Shown: positions 33,980-43,653, counted from the stretch's first letter. The stretch: DNA of 64,000 nt from Pseudomonas sp. GM41(2012) (GCF_000282315.2 NZ_AKJN02000007.1:930001-994000), one strand, 5' to 3'. Notes: a model not told the origin generated them from the sequence alone. A program made the numbers and translations.

Positions 33980-34869
33980 GCCCTGCCTGCCAGTGCCACT
34001 TCCTGCGGGTCGGCGTGCACCAGCACTTCGGCTCGCGGATAAGCCGCGTGAATCGCCTCGGCGGCTTGATCGCTGATGCCGTGAGCGACTGACAGGGTCA
34101 AATCCCCCGGCAATTCCAGGTGCAACTGCACGAACCACTGGTTGCCGGAAACCCGCGTACGCAGGTCGTGCGCCCCCAATACTCCCGGTACGCTGCAGGC
34201 CAGTTCGAGCATGTGCTGGCTGACGTCCGTTGGCAGCTCTTCATCCATCAGCACCGTAAAACTTTCCCGGGCGATATGAATCGCGCTCCAGAGAATGTAG
34301 GCAGCGATCCCCAAACCGAACCAGGGGTCGACCTGATGCCAGCCATACCCGGCGAGCACCAGCGCCACCAGAATGCTGCCGTTGAGCAGCAGGTCCGAGC
34401 GGTAATGCAGGGAGTCGGCGCGCACGGCGTTGGAGCCGGTCGCCTTGACGACCCGATGTTGCAACATCAGCAGGGCCAGGGTCAGTGCCAGGGAAAACAC
34501 AATTACCCCGATACTGATCCACGGCGCCCCCACCGGTTCAGGGTGTTTCAGTCGATCGATCGCCTGCAAGGCAATCAGCACCGCACTGCCGCCAATGAAC
34601 AACGCCTGAGCCATGCCCGCCAGCGACTCGGCCTTGCCATGGCCGTAACGGTGATCATCGTCGGCTGGGCGCAAGGCGTAATGCACAGCGAGCAGGTTGA
34701 GCAGCGAGGTGACGCCGTCGAGGGTCGAGTCGGTCAACCCGGCGAGCATGCTCACTGAGCCGCTCAACCACCAGGCGATGGCTTTGGCGACGATCAGCGT
34801 GCACGCCACCGCCACCGAGGCACGGGTCGCCAGCCGCAGCAGGCGGGCGTGTTCGGAGCTGGAGATCAT
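33964..34869 (-). CDS. Cation diffusion facilitator, FieF-like
   Basis: Inner-membrane proton/metal antiporter of 301 residues for divalent metals such as Zn, Fe or Cd. Six membrane helices cover about residues 12-205; the metal-site motifs are 'LTDSTLDGVTS' in helix 2 and 'ADSLHYRSDLLLN' in helix 5, with 'HRYGHGKAE' in the first cytoplasmic loop. A cytoplasmic C-terminal domain follows ('VQLHLELPGDLTLSVAHGI'). The substrate cannot be fixed from sequence. Convergent overlap of 16 bases with the DUF6515 gene. Confidence 0.92.
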   Translation of the reverse strand: MISSSEHARLLRLATRASVAVACTLIVAKAIAWWLSGSVSMLAGLTDSTLDGVTSLLNLLAVHYALRPADDDHRYGHGKAESLAGMAQALFIGGSAVLIALQAIDRLKHPEPVGAPWISIGVIVFSLALTLALLMLQHRVVKATGSNAVRADSLHYRSDLLLNGSILVALVLAGYGWHQVDPWFGLGIAAYILWSAIHIARESFTVLMDEELPTDVSQHMLELACSVPGVLGAHDLRTRVSGNQWFVQLHLELPGDLTLSVAHGISDQAAEAIHAAYPRAEVLVHADPQEVALAGRAQKET

Positions 34870-34898
34870 AAGTGCGGCTATTCCTTTAAGTGCACGGG

Positions 34899-35318
34899 TT
34901 ACGCGGCAGGTTGCAGGCCGAACATGGCCAGTTGCTGGGCGCTGCCCTTGTGCTGGATCAGGCGTGGGTCATCCAGCGGGAAGCTGCGGCCCAGTTCAGT
35001 TTCGAGAATAGTCTGCAACTTGTGATTATCGACCTTGCCGTCGGCGCCGATGGCTTCCTTGAGTTTTTCCGGGGCCACCTGTGCGGTCTCGCCGGGCGCG
35101 TAGTAAATCGCGCCAGTGGCGAAGTCCACGGCAAACGCGATCAGGCCGGGGATGATGTAGAACAGCAGACCCACGGCATCCAGCGCGGCGATGGCCGGGT
35201 CGATCTTGCCGTCAATCTGACCGCGACGGTCAGGGTAGAAAATCGACCCGCAAGCGGTGACCTGGGTCAGCAACGTCGCGACCAATACACCGCCAATCAA
35301 GCGAAAGGGAACACGCAT
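34899..35318 (-). CDS. Small conserved lipoprotein
   Basis: Protein of 139 residues with a lipoprotein signal ('LLTQVTACGS'). The N-terminal half has a YceK-like feel ('CGSIFYPDRRGQIDG') and a hydrophobic stretch 'LLFYIIPGLIAFAVDFATGA'; the C-terminal half is soluble. No enzyme family is recognised. A gene of the same size lies between the transporter and hrpB in PAO1, from memory, supporting that it is real. It follows the divergent hrpB by 110 nt. Confidence 0.8.
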   Translation of the reverse strand: MRVPFRLIGGVLVATLLTQVTACGSIFYPDRRGQIDGKIDPAIAALDAVGLLFYIIPGLIAFAVDFATGAIYYAPGETAQVAPEKLKEAIGADGKVDNHKLQTILETELGRSFPLDDPRLIQHKGSAQQLAMFGLQPAA

Positions 35319-35428
35319 ATGAAATCTCCTGAGTCATCTGGAAAACGAAGCGTAGCCGTTATGAATTAGGACCGTGATAAACGCCGGGCAGTTCGCCGTT
35401 ATACTCGCGCCTCTGTTTGGGAGCCAGC

Positions 35429-37945
35429 ATGATTTCTTTGCCGATTGATGAAGTTTTACCCGCCCTGCGTGAAGCCTTGGCTACACGCCACGAAGCTGTG
35501 CTCGAAGCACCGCCCGGCGCCGGTAAAACCACCCGCGTGCCACTGGCCTTGCTCAACGAGCCCTGGTTGGCCGGGCAGACCATTCTGATGCTTGAACCGC
35601 GCCGTTTGGCTGCGCGGGCAGCAGCGGAACGCCTGGCCAGTGAGCTGGGCGAGAAGGTCGGCGAAACCGTCGGTTATCGCATTCGTCTCGACAGCAAAGT
35701 CGGCCCCAACACCCGCATTGAAGTGGTCACCGAAGGGATTCTCACCCGACGCTTGCAGGACGACCCGGCGCTCGAAGGCGTTGGCCTGCTGATCTTCGAC
35801 GAATTCCACGAGCGCAGCCTGGACGCCGATCTGGCGCTGGCCTTGAGCCTGAATGGCCGCGAGCTGTTTCGTGACGATCAGCCGTTGAAGATCCTGTTGA
35901 TGTCGGCAACCCTGGAAGGCGAACGCCTGGCCGGGTTGCTCGATGACGCGCCGATCCTGCGCAGCGAAGGCCGCATGTACCCGGTGGCGATGCGCTGGGG
36001 CCGACCGTTCCAGCCCGGTGAATTCATCGAGCCGCGTCTGGTGCAGACCATTCTCGAAGCCTTGAACGATGAAACCGGTAGCGTGCTGGTGTTCCTGCCG
36101 GGGCAGGCGGAAATCCGTCGGGTGCATCAGCAACTCGCCGATGCACTGGGCGAGAGCACACAGGTTCTGCTCTGCCCGTTGCACGGTGAGCTGGATCTGG
36201 CCGCGCAACGCGCCGCGATCGATCCGGCCCCCGCCGGCAAACGCAAAGTGGTGCTGGCGACCAACATCGCCGAGACCAGCCTGACCATCAACGGCGTGCG
36301 CGTGGTAATCGATGCCGGGCTGGCGCGGGTGCCGCGTTTCGATCCGGGCAGCGGCATGGCCCGCCTCGATACTCAGCGTATTTCCAAAGCCAGCGCCACT
36401 CAGCGCGCGGGCCGGGCGGGGCGGTTGGAGCCGGGCGTGTGTTATCGGTTGTGGTCGCAGGATCAGCACGAGCAACTGGCGGCCTACGCCAGTGCGGAAA
36501 TCCTCTCGGCAGATCTTGCCGGATTAGCGTTGCAGCTCGGTCGTTGGGGCGTGACACCGGGGCAATTGGTGTGGCTCGACGTACCGCCCGCCGCCGCTTA
36601 TGCACAAGCTCAGGACTTGCTTGAGCGCCTGGGCGCACTGGACGGCGAAGCGCTGACCCGCCACGGTCAGGCCATGGCCGAACTGCCGGCGCATCCGCGT
36701 ATCGCGCATTTGCTGTTGCGCGGTCAGGCGCTCGGCTTGGCCAACATGGCCTGCGATGTCGCGGCCTTGCTCGGCGAGCGAGATATTTTGCGCGGTGCCG
36801 GGGCGGATCTGCACAGCCGATTGGTGCTGTTGTCCGGCGAAGAACGCGCCGCACGCGGCGCTCAAGGTGGCGTGCAACGTGCCCGGCAACTGGCGCGGCA
36901 GTATCGCGGTTACCTGCGGGGTAAAGCGTCGGAACCGGTCAGCGATCCGGATCATCCGCGTTGGCTGGGCGCGCTGTTGGCGTTGGCCTATCCCGACCGC
37001 GTTGCCCAACAGCGACGGGCCGGTGGCGCGGAGTATCGCTTGGCCAATGGCCGCGCGGCGTTGTTCGCCGAAGCCGACAGTTTGATGAAGCAACCGTGGC
37101 TGGTGATCGCCGATCTCGGCAGTCGTCAGGGGCAGCGTGAAGAACGGATTTATCTGGCGGCGGATTTCGATCCGGCGCTGTTCGATTCAGTGCTCGCCGA
37201 GCAAGTGCGCGTGGTCGATCAACTGGATTGGGATGAGCGCGAAGGCGTGTTGCGCGCCGAGCGTCAGCGTAAGGTCGGTGAGTTGATCCTCAGCCGTGAA
37301 CCCCTGACCGGGCTCGATGAAACTGCCCGCAGTCAGGCATTGGTCAATCTGGTGCGGCGCAAAGGTCTGGAGCTGCTGCCCTGGACGCCAGAGCTGCGTC
37401 AGTGGCAGGCGCGGGTAGCGTTGTTGCGGCAGCTGGATCTCGTCAGCAAGGAGCAGAGTGAATGGCCGGATGTCAGCGACGCCGCCCTGCTCAAAAGTCT
37501 CGAACATTGGCTGATGCCGTATCTGGGCAAAGTCTCGCGGCTCAGCCATTTCGCCAATCTGGACCTGTCGAGCATCGTCCATAACCTATTGCCGTGGCCG
37601 CTGCCGCAACGGCTCGATGAGCTGGCGCCGCATCATCTGAGCGTGCCATCGGGTTCGTCGATTCGTCTGGATTACAGCGAGCAACCGCCGATTCTGGCGG
37701 TGCGGCTGCAGGAGTTGTTCGGCCTGGCCGAGACCCCGCGGATTGCCGGTGGCCGGCAGGTGGTCAAACTGCATCTGCTGTCCCCGGCGCGACGGCCGGT
37801 GCAGGTGACCCAGGATTTGGCGAATTTCTGGCGTAGCACTTACGCCGAAGTGAAGAAGGATTTGAAGGGGCGGTATCCGAAGCACTACTGGCCGGATGAC
37901 CCGCTGGTGGCCGAAGCGACCGCGCGGATCAAACCCCGCAAATAA
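35429..37945 (+). CDS. hrpB: ATP-dependent RNA helicase HrpB
   Basis: DExH-box helicase of 838 residues from ATG 35429; the TTG at 35417 is less likely. Motif I is 'APPGAGKTTRVPLALL', motif II 'DEFHERSLDADLAL', motif III 'MSATLEG', motif VI 'QRAGRAGRLEPG', followed by HA2 and the C-terminal HrpB domain ('DLANFWRSTYAEVKKDLKGR'). It is an orphan helicase in E. coli; in other bacteria HrpB has been linked to mRNA processing and surface-factor expression. No operon partner is visible; a REP element follows. Confidence 0.95.
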   Translation: MISLPIDEVLPALREALATRHEAVLEAPPGAGKTTRVPLALLNEPWLAGQTILMLEPRRLAARAAAERLASELGEKVGETVGYRIRLDSKVGPNTRIEVVTEGILTRRLQDDPALEGVGLLIFDEFHERSLDADLALALSLNGRELFRDDQPLKILLMSATLEGERLAGLLDDAPILRSEGRMYPVAMRWGRPFQPGEFIEPRLVQTILEALNDETGSVLVFLPGQAEIRRVHQQLADALGESTQVLLCPLHGELDLAAQRAAIDPAPAGKRKVVLATNIAETSLTINGVRVVIDAGLARVPRFDPGSGMARLDTQRISKASATQRAGRAGRLEPGVCYRLWSQDQHEQLAAYASAEILSADLAGLALQLGRWGVTPGQLVWLDVPPAAAYAQAQDLLERLGALDGEALTRHGQAMAELPAHPRIAHLLLRGQALGLANMACDVAALLGERDILRGAGADLHSRLVLLSGEERAARGAQGGVQRARQLARQYRGYLRGKASEPVSDPDHPRWLGALLALAYPDRVAQQRRAGGAEYRLANGRAALFAEADSLMKQPWLVIADLGSRQGQREERIYLAADFDPALFDSVLAEQVRVVDQLDWDEREGVLRAERQRKVGELILSREPLTGLDETARSQALVNLVRRKGLELLPWTPELRQWQARVALLRQLDLVSKEQSEWPDVSDAALLKSLEHWLMPYLGKVSRLSHFANLDLSSIVHNLLPWPLPQRLDELAPHHLSVPSGSSIRLDYSEQPPILAVRLQELFGLAETPRIAGGRQVVKLHLLSPARRPVQVTQDLANFWRSTYAEVKKDLKGRYPKHYWPDDPLVAEATARIKPRK

Positions 37946-37967
37946 TCCTTAATGCCGAACACAAAAC

Positions 37968-38118
37968 CTGTGGCGAGGGGGCTTGTCGGAACGCCGCATC
38001 GCCCCGTTCGGCTGCGCAGCAGTCGCAAAACCTTTGCATGCGGTGTACCTGACACACCTCGGTTGCAGGCTTTGGGGCGGCTTCGCCACCCAACGGGGGC
38101 AAGCCCCCCCGCCACAGG
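37968..38118. repeat. REP-type repeat, GTGGCGAGGGGGCTTG class
   Basis: Arms CCTGTGGCGAGGGGGCTTG and CAAGCCCCCCCGCCACAGG pair with one mismatch. The interior again holds CCCGTTCGGCTGCGCAGCAGTC, also seen at 24.8 kb and, inverted, at 21.1 kb. It lies between the convergent hrpB and LysR genes. Confidence 0.8.
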
Positions 38119-38150
38119 GGTTTCGACTGGCTCAACAGTTGTGCCAGGCA

Positions 38151-39101
38151 TTAAGGCCTGGTAGCAGCCTTCGCGGTGAGCTGCTCCCGGCAATAGTCGG
38201 CAAACAACTGCGCCGGTTTGGTCAACTGCCCGCGCTTCAACCACGCCGCCACCAGCCCTGAGCCGGTGATGTCTTCGACGATGTCCACGCACACCACTTT
38301 CTGGCCGTCATAGGTGCATTCCGAATGCGGCCGGGTGACCAGGATCGAGAAGCCGAAGCCTTGCCCGACCATGCCCCGGACCATCTCGATCGACGGTGAG
38401 CTGAAGGCAATGTTCGGCGTCAGTCCCAACTCTTCGAACAGGCTGACGAAGTAGGTCCGGCTCGGTTGCACGTCCAGCAGAATCATCGGCTCCAGGCACA
38501 GATCACGCAGCGACACCTGCTTGAGCTGGGCAAAGCGATGATCCGCCGGCAGTAACGCATAAGGCCGTTGCGCCGGCATCAGTGGTTCGGTCTGGATAGT
38601 GGCGTCGAGGTCGTGTTCATACAAGATCGCCAGGTCGAAGGTGCCCGAGGTCAGGCCTTGCACCAGCTCTTGCTGTTCGCCGTCGCGGATACGGATTTTC
38701 ACCCCCGGATACAACGCCGAGAACCCGGCAATCAACTGCGGCAGGTACAGCGGCGCGACCGTTTCGAAGCAACCGATATCGATTTGCCCGGCCACCACGT
38801 CGTTGTCGGCGAGGGCGTTCTGTTCGAACTCCTTGGCCATGCGCAGCAGTTCCTGGGCCTTGCGGTAGAAGCGTGCGCCGCTGGGGGTCAAGGACACGCC
38901 CTGGGCGTGATGACGGATCAGCAGTTGCACGCCGAAGCTGTCCTCCAGGCCTTTGATCGCCGTGGAAATCGCCGGTTGGGCGATGTACAGCTTGCGCGAC
39001 GCCTCGGCGACGCTGCCGCATTCGACGGTGGTGATGAAGTACTTCAATTGACGCAGGTTGTAGGCAGCCACGGCAAACCTCGGGGTGGATGATTTCGACA
39101 T
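38151..39101 (-). CDS. LysR-family transcriptional regulator of the amine-catabolic module
   Basis: Regulator of 316 residues from the ATG at 39101; the frame extends far upstream but without family similarity. N-terminal HTH ('LRQLKYFITTVECGSVAEASRKL', 'AQPAISTAIKGLEDSFGVQLL') and a type-2 periplasmic-binding-like effector domain from about residue 100. It is divergent from the aldehyde dehydrogenase gene, the classic LTTR arrangement, and the 180-nt gap holds a T-N11-A-like box (39148-39164) and the 48-nt element shared with the ABC operon. It is therefore the likely activator of both operons; the inducer is unknown. Confidence 0.9.
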   Translation of the reverse strand: MSKSSTPRFAVAAYNLRQLKYFITTVECGSVAEASRKLYIAQPAISTAIKGLEDSFGVQLLIRHHAQGVSLTPSGARFYRKAQELLRMAKEFEQNALADNDVVAGQIDIGCFETVAPLYLPQLIAGFSALYPGVKIRIRDGEQQELVQGLTSGTFDLAILYEHDLDATIQTEPLMPAQRPYALLPADHRFAQLKQVSLRDLCLEPMILLDVQPSRTYFVSLFEELGLTPNIAFSSPSIEMVRGMVGQGFGFSILVTRPHSECTYDGQKVVCVDIVEDITGSGLVAAWLKRGQLTKPAQLFADYCREQLTAKAATRP

Positions 39102-39147
39102 CCAGGCAATTTTCGCGCCGACTGCATCCGTTCTGACGACGGTGTTG

Positions 39148-39164
39148 TTATGCCTGAACAATAA
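39148..39164. promoter_or_regulatory. Candidate LysR box
   Basis: TTAT-N9-ATAA inside the larger imperfect palindrome GTTGTTATGCCTGAACAATAAC, matching the T-N11-A rule for LysR-type regulators. It lies 47 nt from the regulator start and 118 nt from the dehydrogenase start. Confidence 0.5.
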
Positions 39165-39192
39165 CCACATACCGCGCCACCGGGGAGATCGG

Positions 39193-39240
39193 CTGCCCAG
39201 TTTTTTCATGGTCTGCGAAGACATTTTTACTATTTTTCCT
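39193..39240 (+). promoter_or_regulatory. 48-nt shared promoter element, copy A
   Basis: CTGCCCAGTTTTTTCAT, ten unrelated bases, then GACATTTTTACTATTTTTCCT. The same two blocks with the same spacing recur at 43764-43811. It ends 41 nt before the dehydrogenase start. Probably a shared operator or promoter. Confidence 0.7.
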
Positions 39241-39281
39241 CGACACAGGCCTGGGCCACCATCCAATCCACAAGAAAGCCC

Positions 39282-40790
39282 ATGGAGCATCTGAACGTGT
39301 TCGAGCTTACATTCTGGCAAAACAAAGCCGCTGCGCTGCAGTTTCCCGATCAAGCCGTGATCGACGGCAAACCCCGTGCGGCGCAGTCGGGGCAGACCTT
39401 CGCCGCGATCAACCCCGCCACCGGTGAGTGCCTGGCCAACGTGGCCGCGTGCGGCGAAGAAGATGTGGACGCCGCGGTGCGCAATGCACGGCAAGTGTTC
39501 GAGGCCGGCACCTGGTCGGCGCGTTCGCCGAGTGAGCGTAAGCAAGTGCTGTTGCGCCTGGCCGATCTGATCATGACCCATCGCGAAGAACTGGCGCTGC
39601 TCGATTCGCTGAACATGGGCAAACCGGTGATGGACGCCTACAACATCGACGTGCCGGGCGCCGCCGGGGTGTTTCGCTGGTACGCCGAAAGCCTCGACAA
39701 ACTCTACGACCAGATCGCCCCCAGCGCGCAGAACGTGCTGGCGACCATCACCCGCGAAGCGCTTGGCGTGGTCGCTGCCGTGGTGCCCTGGAATTTCCCG
39801 CTGGACATGGCCGCGTGGAAACTCGCACCGGCGTTGGCGGCGGGTAATTCGGTGATCCTCAAACCCGCCGAGCAGTCACCGTTTTCCGCCCTGCGTCTGG
39901 CCGAGCTGGCGCTGGAAGCCGGCCTGCCAGCCGGTGTGTTGAACGTGCTGCCGGGGCTCGGCGAACAGACCGGCAAAGCCCTCGGTTTGCACCCGGATGT
40001 CGATTGTCTGGTGTTCACTGGCTCCACCGAAGTCGGCAAATATTTCATGCAGTACTCGGCGCAATCGAACCTGAAACAGGTGTGGCTGGAGTGCGGCGGC
40101 AAGAGCGCCAATCTGGTGTTTGCCGATTGTCAGGACCTCGACCTCGCTGCAGAGAAAGCCGCGTTCGGGATCTTCTTCAATCAGGGGGAAGTCTGCTCGG
40201 CCAACTCACGGTTGCTGGTGGAACGTTCGATCCACGATGAGTTCGTCGAGCGTCTCAAAGTGCAGGCCGAACGTTGGCAACCGGGTGATCCATTGGACCC
40301 GTCGAGTAGCGCCGGAGCCATCGTCGATAGCCGTCAAACCGCACGCATCATGAAGTTCATCCAAAACGCCGAGAGCCAAGGCGCGGCCAAGGTGTGTGGC
40401 GGGCGACAGTCGATTTTCAACGGCTCCGACAACTTCATTCAGCCGACGATTTTCACTGGCGTGAGCCCGGACATGCCGCTGTTTCGCGATGAAGTGTTTG
40501 GCCCGGTGCTGGCGGTCACGGCGTTCGATGATGAGGCTCACGCCTTGCAACTGGCCAACGACAGCGTCTACGGTTTGGCCGCGTCGCTGTGGACCGACGA
40601 CCTCAACCGCGCCCATCGCGTGGCGCGGCAATTGCGAGCCGGCACGGTGTCGGTCAACAGCGTCGATGCGCTGGATGTGACCGTGCCTTTCGGTGGCGGC
40701 AAACAATCCGGTTTCGGCCGCGACCTGTCGCTGCATTCATTCGATAAATACACCCAGTTGAAGACCACCTGGTTTCAGCTGCGCTCATAA
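39282..40790 (+). CDS. NAD(P)-dependent aldehyde dehydrogenase, PuuC/KauB-like
   Basis: Protein of 502 residues that oxidises an aldehyde to its acid. The catalytic pair is E270 ('WLECGGKSAN') and C305 ('GEVCSANSRL'), with 'VPWNFPLDMAAWKLAPAL' and 'FTGSTEVGK' for cofactor binding. The sequence style is that of gamma-glutamyl-gamma-aminobutyraldehyde or 4-guanidinobutyraldehyde dehydrogenases of polyamine breakdown. The aminotransferase gene starts 31 nt downstream, so the pair probably converts a primary amine to an aldehyde and then an acid. A GTG at 39297 is an alternative start. Confidence 0.92.
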   Translation: MEHLNVFELTFWQNKAAALQFPDQAVIDGKPRAAQSGQTFAAINPATGECLANVAACGEEDVDAAVRNARQVFEAGTWSARSPSERKQVLLRLADLIMTHREELALLDSLNMGKPVMDAYNIDVPGAAGVFRWYAESLDKLYDQIAPSAQNVLATITREALGVVAAVVPWNFPLDMAAWKLAPALAAGNSVILKPAEQSPFSALRLAELALEAGLPAGVLNVLPGLGEQTGKALGLHPDVDCLVFTGSTEVGKYFMQYSAQSNLKQVWLECGGKSANLVFADCQDLDLAAEKAAFGIFFNQGEVCSANSRLLVERSIHDEFVERLKVQAERWQPGDPLDPSSSAGAIVDSRQTARIMKFIQNAESQGAAKVCGGRQSIFNGSDNFIQPTIFTGVSPDMPLFRDEVFGPVLAVTAFDDEAHALQLANDSVYGLAASLWTDDLNRAHRVARQLRAGTVSVNSVDALDVTVPFGGGKQSGFGRDLSLHSFDKYTQLKTTWFQLRS

Positions 40791-40821
40791 CAGCCGCTAA
40801 TAACAAAACGGAGAACTGGCG

Positions 40822-42192
40822 ATGACCACACCACGTGAAACCCGCGACTACCAGGCCGCCGACGCTGCGCACCACATCCACGCATTCGTCGATCAAAAAG
40901 CGCTCAACGATGAAGGACCCCGGGTGATGGTTCGTGGCGAGCGTCTGCACCTGTGGGACAACGATGGTCGGCGTTACCTCGACGGCATGTCCGGGCTGTG
41001 GTGCACCAACCTCGGTTACGGCCGCAAGGATCTGGCGGCTGCGGCGACTCGGCAGCTGGAGCAGTTGCCGTACTACAACATGTTTTTCCACACCACCCAC
41101 CCGCAGGTGATCGAGCTTTCGGAGCTGCTGTTCAGCCTGTTGCCGGGGCACTACAGCCACGCGATCTACACCAACTCCGGCTCCGAGGCCAACGAGGTGC
41201 TGATCCGCACCGTGCGTCGTTACTGGACGATTCTCGGCAAGCCCGAGAAGAAAATCATGATCGGTCGCTGGAACGGTTACCACGGCTCGACCCTGGCGGC
41301 GACGGCACTCGGTGGCATGAAATTCATGCACGAAATGGGCGGCATGATTCCCGACATCGAACACATCGATGAGCCGTACTTTTTCGCCCACGAGGGCAAC
41401 CTGACCCCGGCCGAATTTGGCCTGCGGGCGGCGCAGCAACTGGAAGCGAAGATTCTCGAGCTCGGCGCGGACAAGGTCGCCGGTTTTATCGCCGAACCGT
41501 TCCAGGGCGCGGGCGGGATGATCTTTCCACCCGAGAGTTACTGGCCGGAAATTCAGCGGATCTGCCGCAAGTACGATGTGCTGTTGTGCGCTGACGAAGT
41601 GATCGGCGGCTTCGGTCGCACCGGCGAATGGTTCGCCCACGAGCACTTCGGTTTCGAGCCGGACACGCTGTCGATCGCCAAGGGTTTGACCTCGGGTTAC
41701 ATCCCCATGGGCGGTCTGATTCTGTCGAAGAAAATGGCTCAGGTACTGGTGGAGCAGGGCGGGGTGTTTGCCCACGGCTTGACCTACTCCGGGCACCCGG
41801 TGGCGGCCGCAGTGGCCATCGCCAACCTCACGGCGTTGCGCGATGAAGGGGTGGTGGCGCGGGTCAAGGATGACATCGGGCCGTACCTGCAACAGTGCTT
41901 ACGCGAGGTGTTCGGTAATCACCCGTTGGTGGGCGATATTCAGGGTGTCGGCATGGTGGCGGCGTTGCAATTGGCTGAGGATAAAACCAGTCGAAAGCGC
42001 TTTGCCAATGAGAACGACATTGCCTGGCGTTGCCGCACGATTGGCTTTGAAGAGGGGGTGATTATTCGCTCGACGTTGGGGCGGATGATCATGGCGCCGG
42101 CGTTGATTGCCAGTCGGGAAGAGGTTGATGAACTGGTTGGCAAAACCCTGAAAGCGGTTGATCGTACGGCGCAGGAATACGGCCGACTCTGA
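40822..42192 (+). CDS. Class-III (omega-amino acid/polyamine:pyruvate-type) aminotransferase
   Basis: PLP enzyme of 456 residues, ATG 40822 with ACGGAGAAC upstream. The PLP lysine is K287 in 'SIAKGLTSGYIPMGG', the cofactor aspartate is in 'CADEVIGGFGRTG', and 'YTNSGSEANEVLIRT' and 'NGYHGSTLAATALGG' are as in SpuC/omega-transaminases. It moves the amino group of a terminal amine to pyruvate or another acceptor, giving an aldehyde for the upstream dehydrogenase. The true substrate (putrescine, beta-alanine, taurine or hypotaurine type) cannot be told from sequence. Confidence 0.92.
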   Translation: MTTPRETRDYQAADAAHHIHAFVDQKALNDEGPRVMVRGERLHLWDNDGRRYLDGMSGLWCTNLGYGRKDLAAAATRQLEQLPYYNMFFHTTHPQVIELSELLFSLLPGHYSHAIYTNSGSEANEVLIRTVRRYWTILGKPEKKIMIGRWNGYHGSTLAATALGGMKFMHEMGGMIPDIEHIDEPYFFAHEGNLTPAEFGLRAAQQLEAKILELGADKVAGFIAEPFQGAGGMIFPPESYWPEIQRICRKYDVLLCADEVIGGFGRTGEWFAHEHFGFEPDTLSIAKGLTSGYIPMGGLILSKKMAQVLVEQGGVFAHGLTYSGHPVAAAVAIANLTALRDEGVVARVKDDIGPYLQQCLREVFGNHPLVGDIQGVGMVAALQLAEDKTSRKRFANENDIAWRCRTIGFEEGVIIRSTLGRMIMAPALIASREEVDELVGKTLKAVDRTAQEYGRL

Positions 42193-42217
42193 CATCGTCG
42201 GAAGGTCCTGCGGACCT

Positions 42218-42245
42218 TATCGCGGGCAAGCCATGCTCCTACGGG
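42218..42245. repeat. Left half of a REPIN split by the IS
   Basis: TATCGCGGGCAAGCCATGCTCCTACGGG is one arm of the TGGCTTGCCCGCGAT class. Its partner arm is now about 1.4 kb away at 43654-43682. Confidence 0.85.
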
Positions 42246-42264
42246 ATTTGTGTCGGTCGCAGAA

Positions 42265-42272
42265 TTCAGGCA
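42265..42272. repeat. Target-site duplication, left copy
   Basis: TTCAGGCA directly before the IS left end; the identical octamer follows the right end at 43637-43644. Confidence 0.88.
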
Positions 42273-43636
42273 GGGGGTGTCAGAAATTTTGTGTTCGGGC
42301 ATAACATGAGTAAGAGGTGCATGTATGCCAACCAAGAAGAAACCCGCGTTGCGAGAGCTACCGAAAATCCCGAAAGAGCTGCTCGAGCAATTCACTGATG
42401 GACCGATGACCGCTGAAGCCATTGAGGACGCCTCTGCGGCGTTCAAGAAGGCTTTGATCGAGAGAGCCCTGAATGCTGAACTCGGTCACCACTTGGGCTA
42501 TCCGCCGGGCGCGCAGCGCCCAGAGGATGAAACCAACCAGCGCAATGGCAAAAGCGGCAAGACGGTTCTAACCGGCGATGGCCCGCTCCGACTGGATATT
42601 CCTCGCGACCGGGACGGCAGTTTTTCTCCCATCCTGATTCCCAAGCACGAGCGCCGTTACACCGGATTCGACGACAAGATCATCGCCATGTATGCCCGTG
42701 GAATGACTGTCAGAGAGATCCGTGCGTTTCTTTCCGAGCAGTACGGTACGGACGTTTCTCCCGACTTCATCAGCTCTGTAACCGATGAGGTCATGGCAGA
42801 GATCGGTGCATGGCAACAGCGGCCTTTGGAGCCGATGTATCCGGTTATTTTCTTCGATGCTCTGCGGGTCAAAATCCGCGAAGAGGGGCTGGTTCGCAAT
42901 AAGGCGATCTACTTGGCCCTGGGTGTTTTGCCTGACGGAACACGCGATATTCTCGGCATTTGGATCGAAAATACCGAGGGTGCCAAATTCTGGATGAAGG
43001 TGTTCAACGACCTCAAGACACGTGGCGTCGAAGACGTGTTGATTGCTGTGACCGATGGCCTTAAAGGCATGCCAGAAGCTCTCAGCGCCGTTTTTCCAGA
43101 AACGACACTGCAAACATGCATTGTTCATCTGATCCGCAACAGTCTTGATTACGCGGCTTGGGATAAGCGTCGTGAACTGGCCAAGGCGCTCAAACCGATC
43201 TATCAGGCAGTCACCGCCGAAGCGGCCGAGCAGGCGCTGGATGCGTTTGAAAGCGGGCCATGGGGCAAGCAGTATCCGACGGTAGTGGCTGCTTGGCGCC
43301 GCGCTTGGGATCGTGTGATCCCATTTTTCGTTTTCCCGCCAGCGATCCGAAAAGTGATCTACACGACCAACGCCATTGAGAGCATCAACGCTCAACTGCG
43401 CAAGATCATCAAAACCCGAGGTCACTTCCCGACCGACGATGCGGCGACAAAACTGATCTGGCTTGGGCTGCGCAACATCACAGCAAACTGGGGCTCAGCG
43501 GCCCATGACTGGAAAAGTGCAATGAATCAATTCGCGATTCTGTACGGAGATCGATTTATCAGGCCGACCTGGTAAAAGCATGGCCTGCCTAACAGCAGGC
43601 CGTTACCGGCCCGCACACAAAAAATCTGACAGTTCC
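42273..43636 (+). mobile_element. IS256-family insertion sequence, complete
   Basis: Element of 1364 bp. The terminal inverted repeats (42273-42300 and 43609-43636) agree at 22 of 28 positions, sharing TGTCAGA and TTTTGTGT blocks. An 8-bp duplication TTCAGGCA flanks it, and one full-length transposase lies inside. The intact ends and perfect duplication suggest a fairly recent and possibly still active insertion. Confidence 0.92.
42325..43575 (+). CDS. IS256-family transposase
   Basis: DDE transposase of 416 residues with no frameshift. The catalytic residues are D178 ('FFDALRVK'), D244 ('AVTDGLKG') and E352 ('TTNAIESIN'). The N-terminal 'LIERALNAELGHHLGY' and 'NGKSGKTVLTGDGPL' blocks are typical of the family (Transposase_mut). 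AAGAGG precedes the ATG. A GGCCTGC/GCAGGCC hairpin follows the stop at 43582-43601. Confidence 0.95.
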   Translation: MPTKKKPALRELPKIPKELLEQFTDGPMTAEAIEDASAAFKKALIERALNAELGHHLGYPPGAQRPEDETNQRNGKSGKTVLTGDGPLRLDIPRDRDGSFSPILIPKHERRYTGFDDKIIAMYARGMTVREIRAFLSEQYGTDVSPDFISSVTDEVMAEIGAWQQRPLEPMYPVIFFDALRVKIREEGLVRNKAIYLALGVLPDGTRDILGIWIENTEGAKFWMKVFNDLKTRGVEDVLIAVTDGLKGMPEALSAVFPETTLQTCIVHLIRNSLDYAAWDKRRELAKALKPIYQAVTAEAAEQALDAFESGPWGKQYPTVVAAWRRAWDRVIPFFVFPPAIRKVIYTTNAIESINAQLRKIIKTRGHFPTDDAATKLIWLGLRNITANWGSAAHDWKSAMNQFAILYGDRFIRPTW

Positions 43637-43644
43637 TTCAGGCA
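43637..43644. repeat. Target-site duplication, right copy
   Basis: TTCAGGCA directly after the IS right end, identical to 42265-42272. Confidence 0.88.
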
Positions 43645-43653
43645 CGACACAAA